This document shows positions 1 through 5,492 of a stretch of 5,492 nt of DNA, in pieces (the first letter of the stretch is position 1; the number at the start of each line of letters is the position of its first letter). Both the position numbers and the translations under genes were made by a program. Under the pieces are notes generated by a model. The model made no database searches and was not told the origin of the DNA. It was given only the letters and a program-made list of their open reading frames with translations. The stretch covers positions 174 through 5,665 of the forward strand of contig DOUU01000511.1 in the NCBI GenBank assembly GCA_003520425.1. Reading direction: 5' to 3'. Origin of the DNA: Deltaproteobacteria bacterium. GTDB lineage: Bacteria; Myxococcota_A; UBA9160.

Positions 1-441
1 GCAAGCGGCGTTGTAAAGGACAAGGCGCTCGCGCGAGATTTTGCGGCCCACGGCTGCCTCATAGACGGACAGGGTGGCCTCTAACAGATCGAAGCGGTCT
101 TCGTCGAACATGAGGTACCGAAAGTCGTGATGGCGATCTGCCCAGGCAGCGCCGTCATAGTCAAAAATCCCACGCACGGTATGCGAACTTGGATCAACTA
201 CGAGATTGTGAAATCCCACGTCTGCGTGCAACAGCACCCGATCCGATTCGGAGATCAGCTGGGCACCGTAGTTCGCGATGACCGCCTCGGCATCATCGAT
301 GAGCTTCGAGTCGTCGACCACGCGCACGAGCCGCTCTCGAATCGGTGGGTGCAGCTCGGGCCAACTCGGTCGGTGCGGCAGCCAGCCCGAGACGTCCTGT
401 GCGCGGATGCGCGTCTCGACGCGTCCCGGCGTCGGCGGATC
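1..441 (-). pseudogene. APH-family phosphotransferase, C-terminal fragment (runs off left edge)
   Basis: Reading the minus strand in the register whose codons end at plus positions 1, 4, 7 and so on gives an uninterrupted frame from the left edge to 501, where a TGA lies. It contains the hallmark of aminoglycoside/choline kinase-like phosphotransferases: the catalytic loop HADVGFHN (HxDxxxxN; His 228-226, Asp 222-220, Asn 207-205), followed 14 residues later by FDYDGA (165-148), whose Asp residues normally bind the ATP-bound metal ion. The following WADRHHDFRYL is also typical. Such enzymes phosphorylate a hydroxyl of an antibiotic or small metabolite in the cytoplasm; the substrate cannot be told. 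Only about 71 residues precede the catalytic His before homology stops near 441, so the whole N-lobe is missing, and no convincing start codon or ribosome site exists. The 3' end lies outside the window. Clear family call; pseudogene status is inferred from the missing N-lobe. Confidence 0.8.
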
Positions 442-758
442 TAGCTGACTGGCTCTCCAAGTATTGGGGGCCGCGCGAGCGACTCGCAAACGGTCCCCTT
501 TTCACGAACGGCCGCGGCCGATTCAGCCACTGGGCTCTTCAATCGCGTTGGGGGACCGCCTGCAAAGTCGTCGGTGTAAAGATCGGCCTCTATGAGGGCA
601 CCAAACACAGTTTCGCTACGGCCGTCACTGCCCTCGGTGCACCTGAAAGAGCCTTGCCGGAAATGCAAGGACATGCCGACGTACGCAGCACACGACTCTA
701 CGCGCAGCTTGGCAGCGATGCGCTCGTGCGCGTCGTGGACCTATTCAAAAAGCGGTGA
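438..758 (+). pseudogene. tyrosine recombinase (phage-type integrase), C-terminal catalytic fragment
   Basis: The frame ending at the TGA 756-758 encodes, from about 438, some 106 residues resembling the end of a site-specific tyrosine recombinase: a DLADWLSKYW helix, an LFTNGRG beta region, then EGTKHSFAT (594-620), QGHADVRSTRLYAQLG with the conserved GH (669-674) and the likely Tyr nucleophile in RLYAQL (699-701). This enzyme class cuts and rejoins DNA through a covalent tyrosine link. The first catalytic Arg, normally about 100 residues before this segment, and the DNA-binding arm and core domains are missing; upstream codons in the frame (345-437) are antisense to the phosphotransferase fragment and show no integrase likeness. 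The usual HxxR pair reads ExxK here (Glu 594, Lys 603). Without its N-terminal half it cannot be active. Confident family call; the exact 5' break lies within about 425-445. Confidence 0.85.
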
Positions 759-880
759 CCGTAGGGACAAGTCTTGTGCGGCTGTTGTGCGTGGGCCGAC
801 AATCCATCCGAAGCACCTCGGCAAGAAGCACAGAAAGCCTAGGAAACCAAAACAGAATCGGGCCGAGCGCAATGTGTAGG

Positions 881-908
881 TGGTGGGCCCTCCAGGATTC
901 GAACCCGA
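881..908 (-). tRNA. tRNA 3'-end remnant (possible attachment site)
   Basis: On the minus strand this reads as a tRNA 3' end: T-stem TCGGG (908-904), T-loop TTCGAAT (903-897), T-stem CCTGG (896-892), acceptor 3' strand AGGGCCC (891-885), discriminator A and an encoded CCA (883-881). The T-stem pairs over all five positions, two or so as G-U. The matching 5' acceptor strand GGGCCCT and the D and anticodon arms are not found within the next 90 bases, so this is a remnant, not a working tRNA, and its amino acid cannot be named. tRNA 3' ends are the commonest targets of tyrosine-recombinase elements, and the broken integrase ends 122 bases away, which supports an attachment-site scar. Not an intact gene. 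Confidence 0.75.
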
Positions 909-1067
909 CGGGGCGGGAAGAAACTCGAGTGATTCCAGAGGGTTTCAGAACGGCGGGTATTGCTGCCGACAAGCTGGCGACAAAGCGCCACCGTCTCTCG
1001 AGGCCTCCGCCCACTCTGGCCTCCCGCGACCCGTCGCTTAGAAGGGGAAGAGGAACCCGAGGAATAA

Positions 1068-1080
1068 CGCGAACTTGCAC
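1068..1080 (+). repeat. direct repeat copy 1 (CGCGAACTTGCAC)
   Basis: This 13-mer recurs at 1245-1257 as CGCCAACTTGCAC, differing at one base. The copies are 177 bases apart in the non-coding stretch between the tRNA remnant and the fic promoter. It may be a remnant of repeated element-end sequence or chance; short length limits confidence. Confidence 0.3.
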
Positions 1081-1244
1081 GCCAGCGAGTTTCACCGTGC
1101 GCATACAGGCTCACACGGTTTTTCGGAGACGGCCCCTCACGTTCACTGGCAAGTGGCCATTCGGGTGGGCTGACCTCTTCGATCTTCTCCGAATTCGAGA
1201 CCTCGACCTTCAGGGCCGCAAGCTGGTAAAAAGCCTAAGAAAGA

Positions 1245-1257
1245 CGCCAACTTGCAC
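1245..1257 (+). repeat. direct repeat copy 2 (CGCCAACTTGCAC)
   Basis: Partner of the 13-mer at 1068-1080 with one mismatch, lying about 40 bases before the first fic operator-like dyad. No function is evident. Confidence 0.3.
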
Positions 1258-1293
1258 CAGAAACGCGGAAAAGGGGCGCGGTCAAAGCATTTA

Positions 1294-1322
1294 TACTACT
1301 AATTCGTCCTATATTAGTAGTA
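1294..1322. promoter_or_regulatory. operator-like dyad 1 upstream of fic (perfect)
   Basis: A perfect inverted repeat with 10-base arms, TACTACTAAT (1294-1303) and ATTAGTAGTA (1313-1322), separated by 9 bases. The inner seven bases of each arm (TACTAAT/ATTAGTA) recur in two further dyads downstream with the same 9-base spacer. A 23-base symmetric site of this form fits a dimeric helix-turn-helix protein. No T-run follows in a manner suggesting a terminator, and it lies far upstream of the fic start (about 97 bases), so a protein-binding site is favoured. Confidence 0.7.
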
Positions 1323-1336
1323 GCTTGCTATTTGTG

Positions 1337-1359
1337 CACTAATTCATGTTGATTTAGTA
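1337..1359. promoter_or_regulatory. operator-like dyad 2 upstream of fic
   Basis: CACTAAT (1337-1343), a 9-base spacer, then TTTAGTA (1353-1359): each half has one mismatch to the halves of dyad 1, and the spacing is identical. It overlaps the proposed -35 box at 1349-1354, so occupancy could block RNA polymerase. The call rests on the repeated spacing and half-site sequence, not on family knowledge. Confidence 0.6.
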
Positions 1360-1376
1360 GATCCGCTAGCTACTAT
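1349..1376 (+). promoter_or_regulatory. possible sigma-70-type promoter of fic
   Basis: TTGATT (1349-1354) as -35 and TACTAT (1371-1376) as -10, with a 16-base spacer, are each a four-of-six match to consensus. Transcription would begin near 1383, giving an untranslated leader of about 36 bases before the ATG at 1419. The surrounding 100 bases are notably AT-rich in an otherwise GC-rich window. Both boxes lie within or over the operator-like dyads. Other -10-like hexamers exist here (for instance TATACT at 1292-1297), so the exact promoter is uncertain. Confidence 0.4.
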
Positions 1377-1393
1377 TCCATAAGAGATTAGTA
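1371..1393. promoter_or_regulatory. operator-like dyad 3 upstream of fic
   Basis: TACTATT (1371-1377), a 9-base spacer, then ATTAGTA (1387-1393). The right half is identical to dyad 1 and the left half differs at one base. It covers the proposed -10 box and the likely transcription start. A lone further half-site-like ATTAGCA lies at 1398-1404 without a partner at the right distance. Three copies of one spaced dyad within 100 bases are unlikely to be chance. Confidence 0.65.
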
Positions 1394-1418
1394 CTGGATT
1401 AGCATACCCGAAGTCGAG

Positions 1419-2792
1419 ATGAAGATACCCCTCCGCCCGCCGCCCATTGGTGGGCTTCTGAATCGCCTCACCGAACCGGCCAATGCCCATCGCCTCGTGA
1501 GTCTGATCGCGAAAGGGATCGGTCCCGCTCCCAGTGGGAAATACAGGCACTGGGACACGCTGCGGCATCTGACTCCGCCCGACGGGATCACCCCCGAGGA
1601 ATGGTGGATTGCAATCAAGCTTGCGCGTAACCAAATGCTCAAGCCGCTCCCGCTAAAGAGCGTGAATGGGCTCCCATTCCAATACGCCATGCCGGATCCT
1701 GTGCTTCGCATGATGCACGAAACCGACCGAGATGCGAGTGGACACATCGAGATTAGCGAGCAGGTCACAAATCCGAGTACGCGAGACCGCTACATCATCG
1801 ACTCCTTGATGGAAGAGGCGATCACTTCAAGTCAGCTAGAGGGTGCTTCCACAACCAAAGAACGCGCGAAGGAGATGATCCGCTCTGGTAGACGCCCCGT
1901 TGACCGAAGTGAACGAATGATCCTGAACAACTACCGGGCGATGAGATATGTCAGTCGCTTCACGAAGGAACCGCTGACGCCAGAGAGGATCTTTGAATTA
2001 CACAAGCTTGTCACACACGATACTCTAGATGACCCTTCCTCGACGGGTAGATTCCGCACGCCGGACGAAGACATCCGAGTCGTCGACGAACGAGGAACCG
2101 CCCTGCACATCCCGCCTCCTGCATCGGAACTTTCGGCACGGATGGCCGCAATGTGCGAATTCGCGAACGGCACCCAATTGGAACAGTTTATCCATCCCGT
2201 GATTCGCTCGATTATCCTACACTTTTGGTTTGCGTACGATCATCCGTTTGTCGATGGCAACGGTCGAACCGCTCGAGCTCTGTTCTACTGGTCGATGCTC
2301 TCGCGCGGCTACTGGCTATGCGAGTACCTCTCGATATCGACGATTCTACGTGCCGCGCCCGCAAAGTACAGCCGATCTTTCCTCTACTGCGAAACGGACG
2401 ATAATGACCTCACGTATTTTATCTTGTACCAGCTAGCTGTACTTCGGCGCGCGATTGAGCAGTTGCACGCCTATATTGAACGCAAGATCGATGAGGTTCG
2501 ACAGGTCGATCGGCTGCTTCGGCGGTCTGGTGAGCTTAACCATCGGCAGCTCGCGCTCTTGAGCCATGCACTCAAACACCCCGATTTCGCCTACTCCATC
2601 GCATCACATCGCTCAAGTCACAATGTTGTGTACCAGACCGCAAGAACCGATCTACTTGGACTCGCACGAAAGCGATTGCTTTTGCAACGAAAGCTGGGAA
2701 AGACGTTGTATTTCTACCCGGCGCCAGACCTTGTAGATGGTCTGCGGGGCCATCGCGGCCCGGTATCGCGGTCAACAAGGAGCGGTGGATAA
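1419..2792 (+). CDS. fic: Fic-family protein AMP-transferase with C-terminal winged helix
   Basis: A complete 457-residue Fic protein. Fic enzymes transfer AMP from ATP to a hydroxyl side chain of a target protein in the cytoplasm, altering its activity; the target here is unknown. Visible parts in order: an N-terminal helical region (about 1-125) with the HWDTLRHLTPP and EEWW motifs usual in this subgroup; the inhibitory motif S137-xxx-E141-G142 in ITSSQLEGAS, which marks a class II Fic whose Glu blocks productive ATP binding; the flap region around 210-222; the catalytic motif HPFVDGNGRTAR (275-286) with every key residue present; a helical linker (about 331-368); and a winged-helix domain (about 371-435) ending YFYPAPDL. 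The tail after 440 looks unconserved. ATG 1419 is the only usable start, since TAG stands in frame at 1389; the ribosome site is weak (GAAG). No separate antitoxin gene adjoins it, as expected for a self-inhibited form. Three matching dyads upstream suggest autoregulation. Family and completeness are very secure; regulation is inferred. Confidence 0.95.
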   Translation: MKIPLRPPPIGGLLNRLTEPANAHRLVSLIAKGIGPAPSGKYRHWDTLRHLTPPDGITPEEWWIAIKLARNQMLKPLPLKSVNGLPFQYAMPDPVLRMMHETDRDASGHIEISEQVTNPSTRDRYIIDSLMEEAITSSQLEGASTTKERAKEMIRSGRRPVDRSERMILNNYRAMRYVSRFTKEPLTPERIFELHKLVTHDTLDDPSSTGRFRTPDEDIRVVDERGTALHIPPPASELSARMAAMCEFANGTQLEQFIHPVIRSIILHFWFAYDHPFVDGNGRTARALFYWSMLSRGYWLCEYLSISTILRAAPAKYSRSFLYCETDDNDLTYFILYQLAVLRRAIEQLHAYIERKIDEVRQVDRLLRRSGELNHRQLALLSHALKHPDFAYSIASHRSSHNVVYQTARTDLLGLARKRLLLQRKLGKTLYFYPAPDLVDGLRGHRGPVSRSTRSGG

Positions 2793-3329
2793 TCCTGCAT
2801 GTGCCGCTCTACGAGGGATACGCGGAATGGATGCTCTCCCGCTGCGGCGAAAGGCACCACAGCAGGTGTGTCTCAGAGTCGGCCATTCCCCGCTCGGGGG
2901 GGAGGCTCGAGGTGGTGATTTTAAACCGACGTGGCTCTCGCTCCCTGCGAGAAGGAGCTCGAGGCCCAGTGCTCGCGCGGCGACACGGTACGTTCTTGCT
3001 CGGGGGCTACCGCCTGCCGCGGGGGTGAGCCGCTCCGCCCACCGGCCCCCGTCCTCGCCTTCGGAGCTCGGCGGCCGCCGATGGCCCGCCGCACGGAAGC
3101 GCAGAGCACGACACAGAACGAGCAAACGGACCGAGTTGCGGCGTGCCTCCGCACAAGGCAGCGCGCCAGCTCGCGAAAGAAGCCGCCGAGCGGGTGTGGC
3201 GCCTGTTCCTCACTGCCAAGTTCGACCGCACCTGGAACGCCCTGACGCGATTTCGCGCAAAGGTGGGCGCCGCGCTTTCGCGAGCTGATGGCAGCTGCTC
3301 TCTACGGTCGAGAATATCGGCAGCAGCGA
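2793..3329. other. intergenic region between convergent fic and ATPase genes
   Basis: These 537 bases hold no gene I can support. All frames open here are GC-driven, lack family likeness and change composition freely. A small hairpin, TCTCGC (2936-2941) and GCGAGA (2947-2952) with a 5-base loop, has no T-run, so I do not call it a terminator. Towards the right end a plus-strand frame (from ATG 3143) and a second plus frame (about 3248-3392) have somewhat protein-like peptides, discussed as a finding. The two flanking genes both end into this region, so it must hold their termination signals, but no classical stem plus T-run is visible. Confidence 0.6.
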
Positions 3330-5492
3330 TCAGCGTCGCTCGAGCTGTTGCCGCAACTCGTCCGCTCGGCGCAACCACCCTGGCATGCCGATTGACTCGA
3401 AGGGTCCGCGCGCAGCGTCAAGCAGCGCGAGTGCACGCGTGCGGTCTCCATCCCGGCCCCGCCGCAGCTCCATCCACGCTTCGTCGAAGTCGGTGATCGC
3501 GCGCAGCGGGCGCGCACCCTGCTCGTCGAGGACACGGCGCGCCTTGTCGAACCACTCCCGCGCCTCTTCGACCCGGCCGGTGAGTGCACACAGTCGCGCC
3601 AACGCAAGGCGCGCGTCGGTGTGAGGGTGACGGAAATCGGGCGCGAGCGTCTTCTCGCGAAGGTTGCGCTCGAGCAGGTTGGCGTGATCGCTGCGCCCGA
3701 GGAACCAGAGCGCCTCAATCACCCAGAAGAGGAGCGCGGGGTAGTTGGGGCTCCAGCCCGTCGGGCGCTTAATGGTGGGGAGCACGCGGTCGATCATCCG
3801 GAGCGCGTCTTCGACACGCCGCTCGTGGGCGTAGGCGGCCGCGGCAGACGCCCAACGTGAGCGAAACCAACGAGCATCCGCTACGAGGAGTCGGTCGATC
3901 ACGGGAAGGAAGAGCCTGTAGCCCTCGCCTTGAATTCCCATGTGCTCGAACTGCGCGGCCTGGAGGCCGGCCGCGAGAAGGAGTGGGGTCCCGATGCGCT
4001 CCGCGAGCTCGGTGGCCCTGGCGAGGGCCTCGCGCGAGGCGGCGAGGTTCCCCAGCGCCGATTGACAGCGAGCCTCCACTACAAGGAGTGTCACTGCCGC
4101 CCCCAGCCGGCCGCGCTTGACATAATCGGCCGCGCGCTCGTTCGCCAGTACCGACGATCTTACGTATTCGCCGGCCCAATACGCCATCACCATGGCAACC
4201 GAACCGGCGCGCTCGATTGCATCCGCTCGCGATTCGAAGGTCGTTGCAGGGAGCGGGACCCACAAGCCGCGCTCGATCAGCGAAGGCAGGTTCGCGAGGA
4301 GGATCCGCGAAGCCTCGAAACGCTCGGGAACATCGAGGTGGATGTCAGGCGAGTCGGAATCGCTCGCAAGGTGCCGATCGACATAGTAAGCCGCAAGGCG
4401 CGCCCACGTGAGGTCGCGCCGGCCTCCTGCGTGTCGCAATCCTTGCTCGGCGAGCGCCGAGGCTCGCCGGTCGTAGCTCGAGCCGTACACCTCTGTGGCC
4501 GCGTCCGCGAGGTAGTCGGCGGCCGCATCGCTGCCCTCGCTCGCAGCGAGGAGCTCTCCGGCCTCGCTCGCCACCCGGACCGCCTCCTCGGGCACGAGGC
4601 TCCGCGCGAGGGCGAGCCCACGCCGCGCAAGGAGGCGCGCCCGGCGCGCGTCGGCTTTGGGCAGGAGATCGAGGGCCATTCCCAAGAAGCTCGCCGCAGC
4701 TTCGTGTGCCGCTGCCTTCTCGGCGGCATCTGCGGCCGCAACACAATGGGGCACACCACGCTCTGCCCCCGGGATCGCTGAGCTGCGGTGCCACTGCGTC
4801 GCGATCTCGCCGACATACTCGCCGCGGTCGTAATCGACGCGCTCCATCTCTTCTGCGAGACGGCGGTGGAGTCGCACCTGGCGCGCGGGAGAGAGCTCGC
4901 CGTAGAGCGTGTGGCGGATCAGAGCGTGGGTGAAATCGTAGATCTCGGGATCGCTTGTGGCCCGCAGTAGCTGCGCCTCGAGCGCCTCATCGAGAGCATC
5001 GAGGGCCGCGTTCTCCTCGAGCCCCGCCGCCCCCGACGCCACATCCAGGTGGAACTCTCCCGCACAGCCCGAGGCCGCAGAGAGGAGGCGATTGGCCTCT
5101 TCGGAAAGGCGCGAGAGCCGGCGCCCGATCACTTCGCGCACGCCCTCGGGAATGCCGAGCTCATCGACCGAGTAATCGCTCGTCCAGCGACCTTCCGCCC
5201 GGTAGAGCTTGTGATCCTCCACGAGATGGAGGAGCACCTCCCGCAGAAAGAACGGGTTCCCGTCGGTCTCCGCGTAGAGCGCGTGCACCAGCGCTTCGGG
5301 CACCTCATGGGCGGCGATCGCCTGGAGGAGTTCGCTCACCTCGCTCTCGGCGAGGCCATGGAGCGCGATCCGCTCGTACTCCGTCTCGCGGTGCAGGGCC
5401 CCCAGCGCCTCGGCGAGGGGGTGCTGGCGATCGAGCTCCACGTCGCGGTAGGCGCCCACGAGGAGGAGGCGCCCGCGCGAGGCAAAGCGCGC
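3330..5492 (-). CDS. large STAND/AAA-type signalling ATPase with TPR-like repeats, C-terminal part (5' end beyond window)
   Basis: The frame is open from the right edge to a TGA at 3332-3330, giving 720 visible codons. The GTG at 5459 is not a true start: it lies inside a core ATPase strand, and the frame continues with RLLL before VGAYRDVELD. That strand (about residues 8-21), the LxGLxxxEVxxLL segment (about 44-56), GNPFFLREV (78-86) and the winged-helix-like GIPEGVREVIGRRLSRLS (113-130) are typical of the second half of AAA_16/STAND ATPases found in large LuxR-type regulators, Ser/Thr kinase fusions and adenylate-cyclase-like fusions. From about 250 on it is all alpha-helical, Ala/Leu/Arg-rich and TPR-like (for example TGRVEEAREWFDKARRV near the end), probably for ligand or partner binding. 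No LuxR-type helix-turn-helix follows: the protein ends LRQQLERR. Any sensor or output domain must be N-terminal, outside the window, with the P-loop. It converges on fic with no sign of a functional link. Fold class secure; role not determinable. Confidence 0.9.
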   Translation of the reverse strand, partial: ARFASRGRLLLVGAYRDVELDRQHPLAEALGALHRETEYERIALHGLAESEVSELLQAIAAHEVPEALVHALYAETDGNPFFLREVLLHLVEDHKLYRAEGRWTSDYSVDELGIPEGVREVIGRRLSRLSEEANRLLSAASGCAGEFHLDVASGAAGLEENAALDALDEALEAQLLRATSDPEIYDFTHALIRHTLYGELSPARQVRLHRRLAEEMERVDYDRGEYVGEIATQWHRSSAIPGAERGVPHCVAAADAAEKAAAHEAAASFLGMALDLLPKADARRARLLARRGLALARSLVPEEAVRVASEAGELLAASEGSDAAADYLADAATEVYGSSYDRRASALAEQGLRHAGGRRDLTWARLAAYYVDRHLASDSDSPDIHLDVPERFEASRILLANLPSLIERGLWVPLPATTFESRADAIERAGSVAMVMAYWAGEYVRSSVLANERAADYVKRGRLGAAVTLLVVEARCQSALGNLAASREALARATELAERIGTPLLLAAGLQAAQFEHMGIQGEGYRLFLPVIDRLLVADARWFRSRWASAAAAYAHERRVEDALRMIDRVLPTIKRPTGWSPNYPALLFWVIEALWFLGRSDHANLLERNLREKTLAPDFRHPHTDARLALARLCALTGRVEEAREWFDKARRVLDEQGARPLRAITDFDEAWMELRRGRDGDRTRALALLDAARGPFESIGMPGWLRRADELRQQLERR

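Larger units (their letters stand above)
759..1290. other. gene-poor stretch downstream of the integrase remnant
   Basis: No coding region is supportable here. The long plus-strand frame that crosses it (755-1342) has no family likeness, has a low-complexity Arg/Thr/Ser-rich composition, and simply reads through the tRNA-like remnant, which gives the well-known spurious peptide WWALQDSN. Apart from that remnant I see only a 13-base near-identical direct repeat (1068-1080 and 1245-1257, CGCSAACTTGCAC) and no clear terminator. It most likely represents degraded element-flanking DNA. Confidence 0.6.

Noticed and set aside
127..444. Plus-strand open frame of 105 codons
   Set aside because: It is the exact antisense register of the phosphotransferase fragment, which has clear catalytic motifs on the minus strand.
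881..970. A complete minus-strand tRNA gene
   Set aside because: The 5' acceptor strand GGGCCCT and convincing D and anticodon arms are missing within 77 or 90 bases of the CCA end.
1294..1322. Perfect inverted repeat as a terminator for upstream genes
   Set aside because: The arms are AT-rich, no T-run follows, no active gene lies directly upstream, and the same spaced dyad recurs twice downstream, which points to protein binding.
755..1342. Plus-strand open frame of 195 codons after the integrase
   Set aside because: It reads through the tRNA 3' remnant and the fic operator region, has a biased composition and shows no recognisable domain.
2936..2952. Hairpin TCTCGC/GCGAGA as a terminator for fic
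   Set aside because: Only six base pairs, no T-run, and about 145 bases after the stop codon.
2737..3288. Plus-strand open frame overlapping the fic 3' end
   Set aside because: Arg/Ala/Ser-rich translation of GC-rich DNA with no family likeness; it starts inside fic in another frame.
3930..4781. Plus-strand open frame of 283 codons
   Set aside because: It lies antisense to the ATPase gene, whose minus-strand product has clear domain motifs; long antisense frames are expected at this GC content.
5457..5459. GTG as the start of the ATPase gene
   Set aside because: It falls inside a conserved ATPase core strand and the frame stays open with family-like sequence to the window edge.

Overview
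The window looks like chromosomal DNA of a high-GC bacterium, with an accessory patch in its left half and ordinary GC-rich coding sequence in its right half. The integrase style, the Fic protein and the large ATPase with helical repeats would fit a soil-type deltaproteobacterial or myxobacterial lineage, but that assignment is inference and weak.

Left part (1 to about 1290): two broken genes abut at about position 440. On the minus strand, running off the left edge, is the C-terminal half of an aminoglycoside/choline-kinase-like (APH family) phosphotransferase. On the plus strand, ending at 758, is the C-terminal catalytic piece of a tyrosine recombinase. Each lacks its N-terminal half at the same point, so this is a recombination scar (or an assembly join). 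About 120 bases after the integrase lies a 28-base stretch identical in form to a tRNA 3' end (T arm, acceptor 3' strand, CCA) on the minus strand, the usual kind of target for such integrases. No complete tRNA is present. The rest up to about 1290 has no gene I can support.

Middle (about 1290 to 2792): a complete Fic-family AMP-transferase gene with an N-terminal self-inhibitory motif, an intact catalytic motif and a C-terminal winged helix. Its AT-rich upstream region carries three copies of the same dyad, TACTAAT-N9-ATTAGTA, with identical 9-base spacers. A plausible sigma-70-like promoter overlaps copies 2 and 3. The simplest reading is that the Fic protein, or a partner, binds these sites and controls the gene itself. 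This is the most interesting signal in the window.

Right part (2793 to 5492): a 537-base gap without a supported gene, then a long minus-strand gene converging on fic. Its visible 720 codons encode the C-terminal part of a large STAND/AAA-type signalling ATPase with a TPR-like helical region. The N-terminus, with the P-loop and any output or sensor domain, lies beyond the right edge. By eye fic is clearly less GC-rich than this gene, in keeping with separate histories.
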